Assembly: GCA_943788615.1 (NCBI GenBank)
Contig: CALSQY010000004.1
Span: forward strand, 795,705 to 859,704
DNA: 64,000 nucleotides
Origin: UBA4465 sp002292365
GTDB lineage: Bacteria > Bacteroidota > Bacteroidia > Cytophagales > Cyclobacteriaceae
Direction of reading: 5' to 3'
Below are positions 47,336 to 56,599 of this stretch, one piece after another. The first letter of the stretch is position 1; each line of letters starts with the position of its first letter. The translations under genes were made by a program, and so were the position numbers. Under the pieces are notes generated by a model. It was not told the DNA's origin. It did no database searches and saw only the letters and a list, made by a program, of their open reading frames with translations.

Positions 47336-48034
47336 ATGAAGGGAACAAAAACTATTAAAATTCAAAAAAACATATCATCTGAGCCTGAAATGAAAATTGA
47401 CAGGGAGGAGTTTGCTCCAAATAGAAGATTAGCTGAGGTAATAACGGCATTAGACTCAAGCGAGAAGATTGTTGCTAAGATGCTTAATATTTCTGTATCA
47501 ATAGTTAGTGGTCTAATCTCTAAAGAAAGAACTACTCAGATAACTATTAAATTTCTTAATCAGATAAAAGGTGCCATGCCTTTTTTAAATGATGACTTTA
47601 TAGACAAAGGTAAAGGGGAGATGTTTCATCGAAAGTTGACTAAAGACGAGATTCAGAAGTTTAAAAAAACCTTTGGTCAATCGTCAAATATCAAAACTAG
47701 CGTTCACGGAGATGCCTGTGATCGAGTAACTGCCGTAAGAAAGCGAGTAAAGGAAACTCAAATGAATTTCTCACTTAAACTCGATGTAGTCAGGGCTATG
47801 GTTACTGCTATTGAAGGTCGCAGACAGAATCCTTCCTTACACTTCCTGATACAATTAAGAAGATTATATAACGTAGATATTATTTGGATATTGACGGGAG
47901 AAGGAGAAATGTTTAACTCTGACAATTCCAATCATGATGATGCCCAAGATCAAATAAAACTTCTTAATAATGAGATTGCTGCTCTAAAGAAAGAAATTGA
48001 ACGAAAAAATAGAGTGATTGATAAACTTACCTAA
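47336..48034 (+). CDS. Tandem helix-turn-helix (XRE/cI-like) regulator
   Basis: A 232-residue DNA-binding protein built from two similar HTH modules. The first is NRRLAEVITALDSSEKIVAKMLNISVSIVSGLISKERTTQITIKFLNQI ending FIDKGKGEMF. The second is VTAVRKRVKETQMNFSLKLDVVRAMVTAIEGRRQNPSLHFLIQLRRLYNVDIIWILTGEGEMF. Both end with a GxGEMF motif common in Bacteroidota XRE proteins, which suggests an internal duplication. A short coiled coil (LLNNEIAALKKEIERKNRVIDKL) ends the protein and could dimerise it. It lies 75 bp after the integrase on the same strand, with its own promoter and operator. A role as control gene of the mobile region is inferred. Confidence 0.8.
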   Translation: MKGTKTIKIQKNISSEPEMKIDREEFAPNRRLAEVITALDSSEKIVAKMLNISVSIVSGLISKERTTQITIKFLNQIKGAMPFLNDDFIDKGKGEMFHRKLTKDEIQKFKKTFGQSSNIKTSVHGDACDRVTAVRKRVKETQMNFSLKLDVVRAMVTAIEGRRQNPSLHFLIQLRRLYNVDIIWILTGEGEMFNSDNSNHDDAQDQIKLLNNEIAALKKEIERKNRVIDKLT

Positions 48035-48163
48035 ACTGAGATTATCACCTCCCATATCGCTAAAAACTCCTGAGATCTTCTATCTCATCAATGTAAAGAA
48101 ACTCAGTGCTTCAGAAGTGTAATTCTGTTCAGTATTACTTAAACCTTATGAGTACAAGCCTTC

Positions 48164-48250
48164 GGGGTTATATTGAGTTATAGCAAGTATGAGTAATGGG
48201 AAACCCACCATATACTACAGGGTAGGTAATAAATACAAAATCAAAATGGG
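48164..48250. repeat. Dispersed intergenic repeat, copy A
   Basis: About 85 bp sharing with copy B the segments GGGAAA.CC.ACCATATAC, GGGTA and an identical 20-mer at 48228-48247, and sharing with copy C TTGAGTTATA.GCAAGTAT. It lies between the convergent HTH and DUF6090-like genes. Confidence 0.7.
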
Positions 48251-48273
48251 TTAAGATCATATTAAAGAGAATA

Positions 48274-49092
48274 TCAAAACCACCACCAAAGAATCACTGT
48301 TTCGTCCTCCTTATCTTTGAGTGCTTTTTCTAGAGTTGCTACGTTTTGCTCTAACAGATCATTGTACTCCTCAAGTTGACCTTTAATGGTTATCCAGTTT
48401 CGAATGCGTTCAAACAATATATGTTTCATTACTCGGTCTTTTTGAATGTATTTTCTGTTTTCTATCCAAAATTCCATTGTCTCGGTATCAATGTTACCTA
48501 GATCCATTGCCCAAACCGTGGTAATTCTATTTTTAAATGCTTTGATATTTTCCTGCTCATCGGCATCACTGTTTCTCATTAGATAATTAAGGTCAACTCC
48601 ATCATAGGTATTGTTAACCATTCTACCCAGACTTTTTTCAAGAAGTCTAAAAGTACCATCAAGCTTAATGGCATCGAATACTACACGAGGAGGGTTAAAT
48701 GGGTTGTGATTGTAGTACATAGCCAGAGGTATGCTAAATGTTGAATCTTCATAAAATTCAACAAATGCTGAATCTGAGTCTAACTCCCAATGATCATACT
48801 GCTGTTGAAACCAGTCTGTAACCCATACATTCTCCTTTAGGTACTCTTCTGTATAGACCTTGATGCTTTTTACTTCTTCAGTAATGCTTTTAATATTATC
48901 AATATTGGAATTACGTTGATCAAATTCACCTCCTTGCTTTTCAATTCCAAGAGATATTAATATACCGAATACCACCACAAAAAATTCAACTCCTTTTTTT
49001 TTAACTCTATCAAAAAAGTCCTTCCAAGAGAAACTATCCCCAAGGGTGAAAAGTGATTTCAGCCAATTGCTTTTCTTTTCTTGATCAGCCAT
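48274..49092 (-). CDS. DUF6090-like single-pass membrane protein
   Basis: A 272-residue protein. Residues about 1-32 are cytoplasmic and basic, and a TM helix follows (KGVEFFVVVFGILISLGIEKQ). The rest is extracytoplasmic, helical and charged (ITEEVKSIKVYTEEYLKENVWVTDWFQQQYDHWELDSDSAFVEFY, then EYNDLLEQNVATLEKALKDKED). The layout resembles DUF6090 of Bacteroidota, from memory only. The function of that family is unknown. It lies downstream of the giant surface-protein gene on the same strand with 98 bp between, inside the segment bounded by repeat copies A and B. Confidence 0.6.
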   Translation of the reverse strand: MADQEKKSNWLKSLFTLGDSFSWKDFFDRVKKKGVEFFVVVFGILISLGIEKQGGEFDQRNSNIDNIKSITEEVKSIKVYTEEYLKENVWVTDWFQQQYDHWELDSDSAFVEFYEDSTFSIPLAMYYNHNPFNPPRVVFDAIKLDGTFRLLEKSLGRMVNNTYDGVDLNYLMRNSDADEQENIKAFKNRITTVWAMDLGNIDTETMEFWIENRKYIQKDRVMKHILFERIRNWITIKGQLEEYNDLLEQNVATLEKALKDKEDETVILWWWF

Positions 49093-49190
49093 TATAATTC
49101 AAAATTATAGATCTTGATTTTAAGTTAATGCAATTTAAAATTAAATGATTTTTAATTACTGCGATGATTTTACTGTTAAGAGCAATAGAT

Positions 49191-52100
49191 CTACTCCTTA
49201 ATCAACCTAGTTGAAAAACGATCTCCACTCCTATTCTCTAGCTTGATGATATAAACTCCCTCACTGAGCGCACTGACATCAATACGATTATCCGTAGACC
49301 TCATGATTCTTTTACCCGATAGGTTATAAACCGTAGCCTCTTTGAAGTCTGCCATCTTGATATTGATGATGCCATCAGTTGGATTGGGGTAGATCATCTC
49401 TGAAGCATCTGCTAGAGATAGGATTTCTTCCTCTTCATCGACATCGGTTAAATTGATAGTGAAAGTCGCTGAATCACTTAAAGATCCATCTGATACTTTG
49501 ATAAGCAAGCTAAAGGTTGGAGTAGTCTCAAAATCTAGTGCTGAACTTGTTGATACTGTCAATTCACCGCTATTGCTATCCAAACTAAAGCCTTCTGCAT
49601 CATTACCATTTACAATCACATAAGTCAAAGTATCTCCATCAGGATCTGAAGCTTCTACGGTACCTAATATTATTCCGTTTGCACTGTTTTCTGCAATACT
49701 ATAAGTAGCTGCTATTATTGTCGGTGCTTGATTTGTGGTAGTACTGTCTTCATCGACATCGGTTAAATTGATAGTGAAAGTCGCTGAATCACTTAAAGAT
49801 CCATCTGATACTTTGATAAGCAAGCGAAAGGTTGGAGTAGTCTCAAAATCTAGTGCTGAACTGTTTGCTACCGTCAATATTCCTGTCTCACTATCCAAGC
49901 CAAAGGCTTGATCTGTATTACCACTAAGAATGCTGTAAATCAAAGTATCTCCATCGGCATATGTGGCTTGAATGGTTCCTACTAGGGTTGCATTCGCACT
50001 GTTTTCTGCAAGGCTGAATGTGTCCGCTACTATGATCGGAGGATTAGATGTTGTTCCTCCCTCACCTAGGGTAAAACTAAGCTCCTCTGAGAATGCTGAT
50101 CCAATGTAGGCTGCATCAATGGCTTGTACTGCCCAGTAATACGTTCCTGAGGGAAGCGCTACATTCCAAACCAAACTATGTCCTGAATTGCCACTAGAAG
50201 CTGACATTCTTAATCCTGTGCCAGAGGCATCTGAAGACAAGATATCTTGCGCTCCAGGTTTACTTCCGATCCGTAAAGCATAGGTAAGTCCCGCTGCAGG
50301 AGTATTATCATCCGTTGCTGCTTCCCAGGAGAACTCCATGGTAGTCAGGCTGTCCGCATTGGTTATCCTACCATTTGATTGTATACTGGTCATCGCTGGT
50401 GCATTGGTCGTTTTGCTTGCTTTGGCTTTAGGTGCAGTGGGTCTAACATTTTTACTCCATTTTCCAACAGTCATGGGTGCTCGTGCTGGATCACTAGGGG
50501 AACCTACTGCACTGTTTTGCTCCACAATAGCGGATTCATTGCGGTAGTTTCTATAGGTTCTAAAGATATACTGACCACTATTATTCTTGTCCTCTCCTGC
50601 AATTGAGAAATCTAAGTCTCCATCACCATCGATATCTCCAAACTCTACGGTGGCTTTAATGATATCACTAATGTCAAAATCACTTGCTACATACTGCTTA
50701 GTAGTAGGATCATACTCGCTCAGTTTAGTCACCTCTCCCTCACCTGTCAAGGTACCCGAATAGATAATATCAGTATAACCATCAGAATTAAAATCTCCTA
50801 GATCAATCTTACTATTTCTAATTCCTGATAAGTTGGTAGTGATCTTTGACCATTCTGTTTTGCCCTCATTGAGCTCATTAAGGTAGATCTCAAATACATC
50901 TCCTGCAACTGCAGTACCTGTGTAAATAACATCCAAATCTCCATCACTGTCAAAGTCAATAAAGTCTGTGGTTCCATCACGCACAGCTATGAAATCATTG
51001 GCTGATGATGCAATCGATAGATCTCCTCCTGGCTCGGTATTATTTTGATAAAGCATACTAGAAAGCCCATCACTGGCACTAAATCCACTGATGAGAAAAT
51101 CAATATCCTGATCTCCATCATAATCCCCAAAGTCAAAGGAGGAAGCGGTGAGGGTTGTAATCTTATCTGATTGATCTGTAATTTTTAATGTGGGAGTAGT
51201 GCCTGCAGGATCTAATTCTAGTATATAGAGCTTTAGTTTAGATGAGGAGGTATTTCCTGTCAAACCAAGGGAGATAATTTCTTTCTTACCATCATTATTT
51301 AAATCTACAATCTGTGATTTAGCATTGTACAATTTATACTCGGATAACCCCTCGGCAGATAAAAAGCTGGAATCTAATGAGAAGTCAAATCGTGCTCCTT
51401 CTCCATTATTAAGGCTCATCCATATATCTTGGATGCCATCTCCATTTACATCCGATGCCTGGATATCAGAAAGCGTCCCAACACTTGATATGAAGCCATA
51501 CTTGCTTTCTGTATTACTCACCAGTCGCTGACCATCGAACTGTAACAACTTAGTTCCCGATGAATTCTGTGATCCATACAGCACATCCAAATCATCGTCT
51601 CCATCTATATCCACCATCTTCAGTACTGGATCAGCCACCGTAGCAACTTTATAATCAATGATACCTCCCTGGTTCACTGATTTCCAAGCATAGGTCAAAT
51701 CAAAACTACCTTCGGTTGCAAATGCACTCCCTTTCAGACCATTGTCAACTGCCTGAACCGACCAGTAATAAGTTCCTGGATCTAACTGCGTTTCATACTG
51801 ATTGGTATTGATCGAAGGTGCTTTGGACATTAACCGAGCTCCAGTAGTTAGATCACTTTCAGTGTTCGATAACTCGCTACCTCCTTTTGTGGTTCCCAGT
51901 CTTACCACATAACCAAGTTCGGTCGAATAATCATCATTCGGTGCATTCCAAGTAAATTTTACATTGCCAAAGCCTTGATCTGTTGTTTGAAGATTGCTAG
52001 GTGCAGAGGGCTTCGTGTTTTTCTTATTGACTACTTCAGTTTTATATAATACCGTTTTAGCTCCTGTTTCAGAGAGTCCCATTAAAAATAAATCCAGATC

Positions 52101-52547
52101 CCCATCCATATCATAGTCTACCCACTCAGCTGTAGATTCTCTTAATCCCTCCAGAGTTACATCAAACTCTTCATGCGCTCCTGCCCAATCCCAATACAGT
52201 TTAGTCGTTGCTACTCCGTTATCATCCTCCCCAGTGATTACAATATCTGTACCTCCATTGTTATCAAAATCACCTGCAGCGATATCTCCAGAAGAGAGGG
52301 CTTTGGTAATTCCTGAAAAATCATAGCTGCCCTTGTTAAAAGCTGTAAAACTCGCTGTGCTATTTTTGCCTTGCATTAAAATACCTAATCCTGCCGCATC
52401 TCCTGTATTTATTAGTTCTATGGCAGATTTACTTACTGAAGGCAGTGAGCCGCTATTGCTTCCCTTAATAAAGGAATTAATCATAATGCCTTGAACTGAT
52501 AGTTCCACCAAGATCCTCTCCGCTATAGAGTAAATCATTATCTCCAT
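49191..52547 (-). CDS. C-terminal half of a frameshifted giant T9SS surface protein
   Basis: Open frame of 1118 codons without a signal peptide. It contains degenerate FG-GAP/VCBS repeats (DIVITGEDDNG, DYDMDGDLDLFLMG, DIDGDDDLDVLYG, DFDSDGDLDVIYT, DIDGDGDLDFSIAGE), two fibronectin-like segments (PSAPSNLQTTDQGFGNVKFTWNAP and TTMEFSWEAATDDNTPAAGL), two near-identical cadherin-type domains (SIAENSANGIILGTVEASDPDGD...LTDVDE) and a type A T9SS sorting domain (MIYPNPTDGIINIKMADFKEATVYNLSGKRI...GVYIIKLENRSGDRFSTRLIKE). It overlaps the upstream frame by 71 bp in a +1 register. Together the two frames read as one protein of about 2150 residues. Alone this half lacks an export signal. Confidence 0.88.
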   Translation of the reverse strand: MEIMIYSIAERILVELSVQGIMINSFIKGSNSGSLPSVSKSAIELINTGDAAGLGILMQGKNSTASFTAFNKGSYDFSGITKALSSGDIAAGDFDNNGGTDIVITGEDDNGVATTKLYWDWAGAHEEFDVTLEGLRESTAEWVDYDMDGDLDLFLMGLSETGAKTVLYKTEVVNKKNTKPSAPSNLQTTDQGFGNVKFTWNAPNDDYSTELGYVVRLGTTKGGSELSNTESDLTTGARLMSKAPSINTNQYETQLDPGTYYWSVQAVDNGLKGSAFATEGSFDLTYAWKSVNQGGIIDYKVATVADPVLKMVDIDGDDDLDVLYGSQNSSGTKLLQFDGQRLVSNTESKYGFISSVGTLSDIQASDVNGDGIQDIWMSLNNGEGARFDFSLDSSFLSAEGLSEYKLYNAKSQIVDLNNDGKKEIISLGLTGNTSSSKLKLYILELDPAGTTPTLKITDQSDKITTLTASSFDFGDYDGDQDIDFLISGFSASDGLSSMLYQNNTEPGGDLSIASSANDFIAVRDGTTDFIDFDSDGDLDVIYTGTAVAGDVFEIYLNELNEGKTEWSKITTNLSGIRNSKIDLGDFNSDGYTDIIYSGTLTGEGEVTKLSEYDPTTKQYVASDFDISDIIKATVEFGDIDGDGDLDFSIAGEDKNNSGQYIFRTYRNYRNESAIVEQNSAVGSPSDPARAPMTVGKWSKNVRPTAPKAKASKTTNAPAMTSIQSNGRITNADSLTTMEFSWEAATDDNTPAAGLTYALRIGSKPGAQDILSSDASGTGLRMSASSGNSGHSLVWNVALPSGTYYWAVQAIDAAYIGSAFSEELSFTLGEGGTTSNPPIIVADTFSLAENSANATLVGTIQATYADGDTLIYSILSGNTDQAFGLDSETGILTVANSSALDFETTPTFRLLIKVSDGSLSDSATFTINLTDVDEDSTTTNQAPTIIAATYSIAENSANGIILGTVEASDPDGDTLTYVIVNGNDAEGFSLDSNSGELTVSTSSALDFETTPTFSLLIKVSDGSLSDSATFTINLTDVDEEEEILSLADASEMIYPNPTDGIINIKMADFKEATVYNLSGKRIMRSTDNRIDVSALSEGVYIIKLENRSGDRFSTRLIKE
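49432..49547 (-). repeat. 116-bp direct repeat, copy 1 (cadherin-type domain)
   Basis: Matches 49747-49862 at 115 of 116 positions (T versus G in the CAAGC/gAAAG region). It encodes the SALDFETTPTF.LLIKVSDGSLSDSATFTINLTDVDE part of the second cadherin-type domain. Confidence 0.95.
49747..49862 (-). repeat. 116-bp direct repeat, copy 2 (cadherin-type domain)
   Basis: Second copy of the preceding repeat, in the same orientation and frame, 315 bp away. Recombination between the copies would remove exactly one domain (105 codons) in frame. Confidence 0.95.
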
Positions 52548-55500
52548 CTAGATCAATGTCTGCTATCTCTAGAGATCCTTTGACGAGCGCTGGAAATTGA
52601 TCCTTAATGAGATTATAGCCATCCTCTTCTCTGAATCCAATATAACTTTCAAGTACTTCAGAGCTATTGATACCCATCATCGCAAAGTCAATGTCTCCAT
52701 CCAAATCTAAATCTCCCCAAGCCATTTTGGTAGAAAAGAGTTGAGGTAAGTTGGCCGTTGTGTCTTGAGTAAAGGAAATCCCTGCATTATTGAGATATAA
52801 GATCGTTTGAGGGGTTTGGTTATAACCCGAAACCACTAAATCCAAATAGCCATCTTTATTGATATCTATCCAGGTAATATCTCCATCATAGAGCTTGACA
52901 AAATCTTGATTGGTATTCACAAAGGTTCCTGCATCATTACGATAGATAGTCGTTACCGCACCCAATGTGCTACTTGATCCCATAATAGCTACATCCTTAT
53001 CTCCATCTCGATCATAATCTCCCCAGCTCACAGCACCATTGGAAAGTCCTATAAAAGGATCATCGGTCTTGGTTAAGGTGATACTGTTGTCAAGTAAACT
53101 GATAGTAACAGCATCGCTTGAGGCCAAGCTGGCATTAGTGGAAGTTGGAGTTAAGATGATGGTTTCAGTGCCTTCTGAGAAAAGTTTATCCTCAATACCC
53201 GTTAAAGTAATCACTCCTCGCAATTCTCCTGCATTAATTTCAATAATTGGAGATGATTGATACTTTATAACCCTATCCTCGAAAGTATTATCGAAATTAG
53301 TTCCAAATCTCGAGGACGATTTACTTAAACTCAAATAATAATCACCTGTAATATCTTGGGCTACCCCTGATATACCTATTTCCTCATATCCACTATCTGT
53401 AAGTTCACTTTCGTTTACTGCGATATTTTTTGAATCAAAAAAGTCTTTTTTAATAATTAAAGAATTTACTTTTTTAACACTTATAGAATCATCCATAATT
53501 ATTTCCATCAAAATCGAAGCAGAATCAATAGTAGCAATAACACTCATTTTTCTTCCTACATCACTTGTAACAACTAAATTGCCGTCACTATTTAGCATCA
53601 CATCACGACAATTGTAATATGGATAAGTTTTGATCTCTTTGGTACTAATATTATATTTGGATAACTGCATATTATTTCCAACAACAAAAATATTTTGATC
53701 ATCATAAATGGCCAATCCTTCGGCAAAATGCGACGATGTATTCATTATAGCAGTTGATGAAGCTACTGTGGTTTTGTACAATACTGCTTCTACACTAAAA
53801 TCAATAATATATGCAGTTTCGTCATCATCATTGGCAATATCAAAAGCAAAATATTGACCCCCAGTAGCTGGAGCTTGATAGGTTTTTAACAATGTGAAAC
53901 TAGAACTGAACTTTTCAACAACACCAGAACTGCGAAGAATAAAAATATTATCTGAATCATCAATTTTTATATTGGTAATTGGATTTGAATCACTAATCAG
54001 TGTTACTGTTTCCCCATCCAACGATCCTAATGACCATTTTTGAACTGTATTATAGTTTTGAACCACATAAACACTTCCTTTTGAATCTACAGCTACCTGC
54101 TCTGGCCCATTCAGCTGGTTTGTATTGGTACCCACACCATTACCTCCTGCAACAATAGAAAATTTATTATCTAAATCAAGATTAAACTTATAGTCTTGAT
54201 TAATCACAGCAGTTCCTGACATGTCAAGGTTTATATAAGTATTTAAATTGCTTGTGTTATCCAAAGTGGCCGTAATAATAGCTGATTGATGTTCAGAGAT
54301 ACTTGTGGTATCAAGTGTAAGCGTAGCAATATTGCCAATAAGTAATTCTTTATTTGCTCCAAGTGATCCCGCAGCACCTGGTGAGGCGAGCGTTAGGGTA
54401 GCTCTGTTTCCTGCAGCGTCTGTAAGATCTGTGACATTGGTAGGTATGATGGCTAAGCCTTCTTGACTATCAGCCACATAAGCATAATTACCACTGATGG
54501 CTACTCCCGTCGCATTTCCATTGGTGTCCCTATACACAGGAGAACCAGGGCTCGTTGGATCTGATATATCAATGATAGCAAGACCTGAACTGCTATAAGC
54601 GAGAAAAGCATAATTACCTCTAATAGCAACATCGTATGCTGCTCTATTTAGAGCAGAATCTGTATAGACAGGGGTGCCAGGATTTGTAGGATCTGAGATA
54701 TCTACAATAGCTAAACCTGAGTTGTGCGCAGGCACACCTGAAGTAATTGCTAAGTAAGCTTGATTTCCTTTTGTAGTAATCTCATATACATCTCCATTAA
54801 TTGCTTCATAGGTCGGAGTGCCAGGGTTTGTAGGATCGGATATATCAATAATAGCCATACCAGCTAAACCACTACCCACATAAGCATAATTACCGCTAAT
54901 TGTCACTCCAATTGCATTGCCATTTATGTCTCTATATACAGGGGTACCAGGATTTGTTGGATCTGAAATATCAATGATAGCTAGACCTGAAGAACCCGCA
55001 TCAGCAACATAAGCATAGCTACCACTGATAGTTACCGACTGTGCGGATCCTTTAGTATCTTCATAGATGGGTATTCCAGGATTTATTGGATCTGAAATAT
55101 CTATAATAGCAAGACCTGAGGCACCATCGGCCACATAAGCGTAATTACCACTGATAGTTACTCCTTGTGCAAATCCATTGGTATCCTTGTAAACAGGAGT
55201 TCCAGGATTTGTCGGATCTGAAATATCTATAATAGCCAATCCATTAGACCAATCAGCCACATATGCATAATTACCATTAATAGCCACGTCACCTGCTTCA
55301 TTGGTATCTCTATACACAGGAGTACCAGGGTTGGGAGGGGCTAAAGCCAAGGAATTCGTCCCCACATAATCCAAATCAGTACTAGTATTTCCATCTGCTA
55401 CCGAATAATTAAAAGTTAAAGTGCTTGTACCACTGCCACTACTATAATCCACCACCGCATCAGCAGTTCCAGTCTCAAGAGTAAGCTGAGGAGTACCTGT

Positions 55501-55662
55501 TACTGTGACATTTTCACTGAAAGTAATGATAATAGGTATGACATCTCCTATTTTACCAGTTCCATTGACTGCTGTGGAGGAGACGCTAGTGACGGTCTGC
55601 CCCATCCCCATTAAGGAAACGAAAAGTAAAAAAATAAAAATAATGGGCTTTGTAAAACTCAT
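52477..55662 (-). CDS. N-terminal half of a frameshifted giant surface protein
   Basis: Open frame of 1061 codons beginning with a signal peptide (MSFTKPIIFIFLLFVSLMGMGQ). Domains in order: a Big/Ig-like domain (about 22-105), seven 40-residue LVIVD-type repeats (about 110-408), a beta-helix or Ig-like linker, an NHL-like segment (GPEQVAVDSKGSVYVVQNYN), a Calx-beta-type domain (GELRGVITLTGIEDKLFSEGTETIILTPTS), and FG-GAP/VCBS repeats (DYDRDGDKDVAIMGS, DINKDGYLDLVVSG, DLDLDGDIDFAMMG). The last repeat (DIDLDGDNDLLYSGEDLGGT) breaks off at a TAA where the next frame continues the same kind of repeat. There is no T9SS sorting domain in this half. It would be secreted to the periplasm but not anchored at the surface. 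Confidence 0.88.
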   Translation of the reverse strand: MSFTKPIIFIFLLFVSLMGMGQTVTSVSSTAVNGTGKIGDVIPIIITFSENVTVTGTPQLTLETGTADAVVDYSSGSGTSTLTFNYSVADGNTSTDLDYVGTNSLALAPPNPGTPVYRDTNEAGDVAINGNYAYVADWSNGLAIIDISDPTNPGTPVYKDTNGFAQGVTISGNYAYVADGASGLAIIDISDPINPGIPIYEDTKGSAQSVTISGSYAYVADAGSSGLAIIDISDPTNPGTPVYRDINGNAIGVTISGNYAYVGSGLAGMAIIDISDPTNPGTPTYEAINGDVYEITTKGNQAYLAITSGVPAHNSGLAIVDISDPTNPGTPVYTDSALNRAAYDVAIRGNYAFLAYSSSGLAIIDISDPTSPGSPVYRDTNGNATGVAISGNYAYVADSQEGLAIIPTNVTDLTDAAGNRATLTLASPGAAGSLGANKELLIGNIATLTLDTTSISEHQSAIITATLDNTSNLNTYINLDMSGTAVINQDYKFNLDLDNKFSIVAGGNGVGTNTNQLNGPEQVAVDSKGSVYVVQNYNTVQKWSLGSLDGETVTLISDSNPITNIKIDDSDNIFILRSSGVVEKFSSSFTLLKTYQAPATGGQYFAFDIANDDDETAYIIDFSVEAVLYKTTVASSTAIMNTSSHFAEGLAIYDDQNIFVVGNNMQLSKYNISTKEIKTYPYYNCRDVMLNSDGNLVVTSDVGRKMSVIATIDSASILMEIIMDDSISVKKVNSLIIKKDFFDSKNIAVNESELTDSGYEEIGISGVAQDITGDYYLSLSKSSSRFGTNFDNTFEDRVIKYQSSPIIEINAGELRGVITLTGIEDKLFSEGTETIILTPTSTNASLASSDAVTISLLDNSITLTKTDDPFIGLSNGAVSWGDYDRDGDKDVAIMGSSSTLGAVTTIYRNDAGTFVNTNQDFVKLYDGDITWIDINKDGYLDLVVSGYNQTPQTILYLNNAGISFTQDTTANLPQLFSTKMAWGDLDLDGDIDFAMMGINSSEVLESYIGFREEDGYNLIKDQFPALVKGSLEIADIDLDGDNDLLYSGEDLGGTISSRHYD
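54440..55335 (-). repeat. Seven tandem 120-bp LVIVD-type repeats
   Basis: Seven units of about 40 codons, each with SDPTNPGTPVY.DTNG...GVTISGNYAYVAD...GLAIIDI. Units 1-4 and 7 are close at the DNA level, and 5-6 carry small insertions. Seven units agree with one complete seven-bladed beta-propeller. Confidence 0.9.
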
Positions 55663-55677
55663 AGTTGATCAGCTTTA

Positions 55678-55740
55678 AAAGTAGAAAGAAAGTAAAAAGA
55701 AAGTAAAAAGAAATAAAAAAGAAATGAAAAAAAAATAAAA
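55678..55740. repeat. Purine-only low-complexity tract
   Basis: About 60 bp of A and G with few T, built on GAAAGTAAAAA units (two clear tandem copies, then degenerate ones). It lies 15 bp ahead of the giant gene's ATG, so its coding strand has a pyrimidine-rich leader. Confidence 0.85.
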
Positions 55741-55809
55741 TTAGATGTATTGTATTGCAAGTATTTTAAACGGTATTAACCATTGATTTAATACAGCCAA
55801 AAATATAAT

Positions 55810-55922
55810 GGTAACCTCTGCTTTTATCCTATTGGGGCTGTTAGAGAGTTTTAGTGAGAATAGTAAAAGGGAAAACCTACCATATACCATGGGGTACCCA
55901 ATAAATACAAAATCAAAATAGG
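55810..55922. repeat. Dispersed intergenic repeat, copy B
   Basis: About 113 bp. The left end shares AACCTCTGCTTTTAT and TATTGG with copy C, and the right end shares ACCATATAC and a 20-mer (55900-55919) with copy A. It contains GGGTACCC and CCATGG palindromes. It lies in a 337-bp gene-free stretch, together with the purine tract and, at 55977-55984, a TAACTTTG word 16 bp before the next ATG. Confidence 0.75.
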
Positions 55923-55999
55923 TTTTAACCCCTGTACCAAAGACTTCACAAAACACCCCTTCCCCTACCTCCTCTGTAACTTTGTAAGAAACAAATTAC

Positions 56000-56599
56000 A
56001 TGAGATTAGACACCCTTAAATGGAATGACCACACCTTCAAACAGCTATCCAAAGAAGCCAAGTTAATCTACTGTTTCCTAGAAGCACATTGCAGTACTGC
56101 TGGCTTTCTTCAAGCAGATGAATCAGACATCGCTAATGGTATTGGACTGGAGCGTAGATCTGGTCTTAATCCCTTTGGTAATGTGGTCGTTCTCGCTATG
56201 GAAGAACTAGAAGATTCAGGCTTTATCGTGCGAGGAGATCATGACTTTATCCTAGTCAAAGGAACGCATAAAAAGCGAGCGCATGGTAAGCTGAAAGTAA
56301 GTGATAAGGCTAAGGATTATTATAGGGTTGGAGTACTTAAATCTGGGATGCATACAGCCGTTTTAAAGGAGATTAATAGTACTTGTGAGTGTTTCTCTAA
56401 AGAGGTGATATTGGAGGAGTTTGAGGCTTATTTTGAAGTGTTAGAGATGGGGGTATTTCATGAGAGTGTTGAGGTGAAGGGGGCTCTAAGGTTTATCTTT
56501 TTCTCCCATCATAAACCACTAAATAAAAAACTTAAGTCACATTGGCAACCTCTGCTTTTATGGTATTGGATTTGTTTTGAGTTATATGCAAGTATTTGA
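56000..56599 (+). CDS. DnaD-like winged-helix protein, probably truncated
   Basis: A 199-residue protein whose opening (MRLDTLKWNDHTFKQLSKEAKLIYCFLEAHCSTAGFLQADESDIANGIGL) resembles the N-terminal winged helix of phage and plasmid replication or DnaD-like proteins. The resemblance is by pattern only. It is cytoplasmic with no TM segment. From about residue 182 the reading frame runs into dispersed repeat copy C, and the last 18 codons (hydrophobic QPLLLWYWICFELYASI) are repeat-derived. The original C-terminus has therefore probably been lost. It is bracketed by repeats B and C in the accessory region. Confidence 0.55.
   Translation: MRLDTLKWNDHTFKQLSKEAKLIYCFLEAHCSTAGFLQADESDIANGIGLERRSGLNPFGNVVVLAMEELEDSGFIVRGDHDFILVKGTHKKRAHGKLKVSDKAKDYYRVGVLKSGMHTAVLKEINSTCECFSKEVILEEFEAYFEVLEMGVFHESVEVKGALRFIFFSHHKPLNKKLKSHWQPLLLWYWICFELYASI

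Noticed and set aside
47885..48273. Retron or small-RNA gene in the gap after the HTH gene
   Set aside because: The gap is explained in large part by repeat copy A. No reverse transcriptase or stable extended hairpin is visible.
54440..55335. CRISPR-like direct repeats
   Set aside because: The repeats are 120-bp coding units in a continuous frame (LVIVD propeller), without short repeat/spacer structure.
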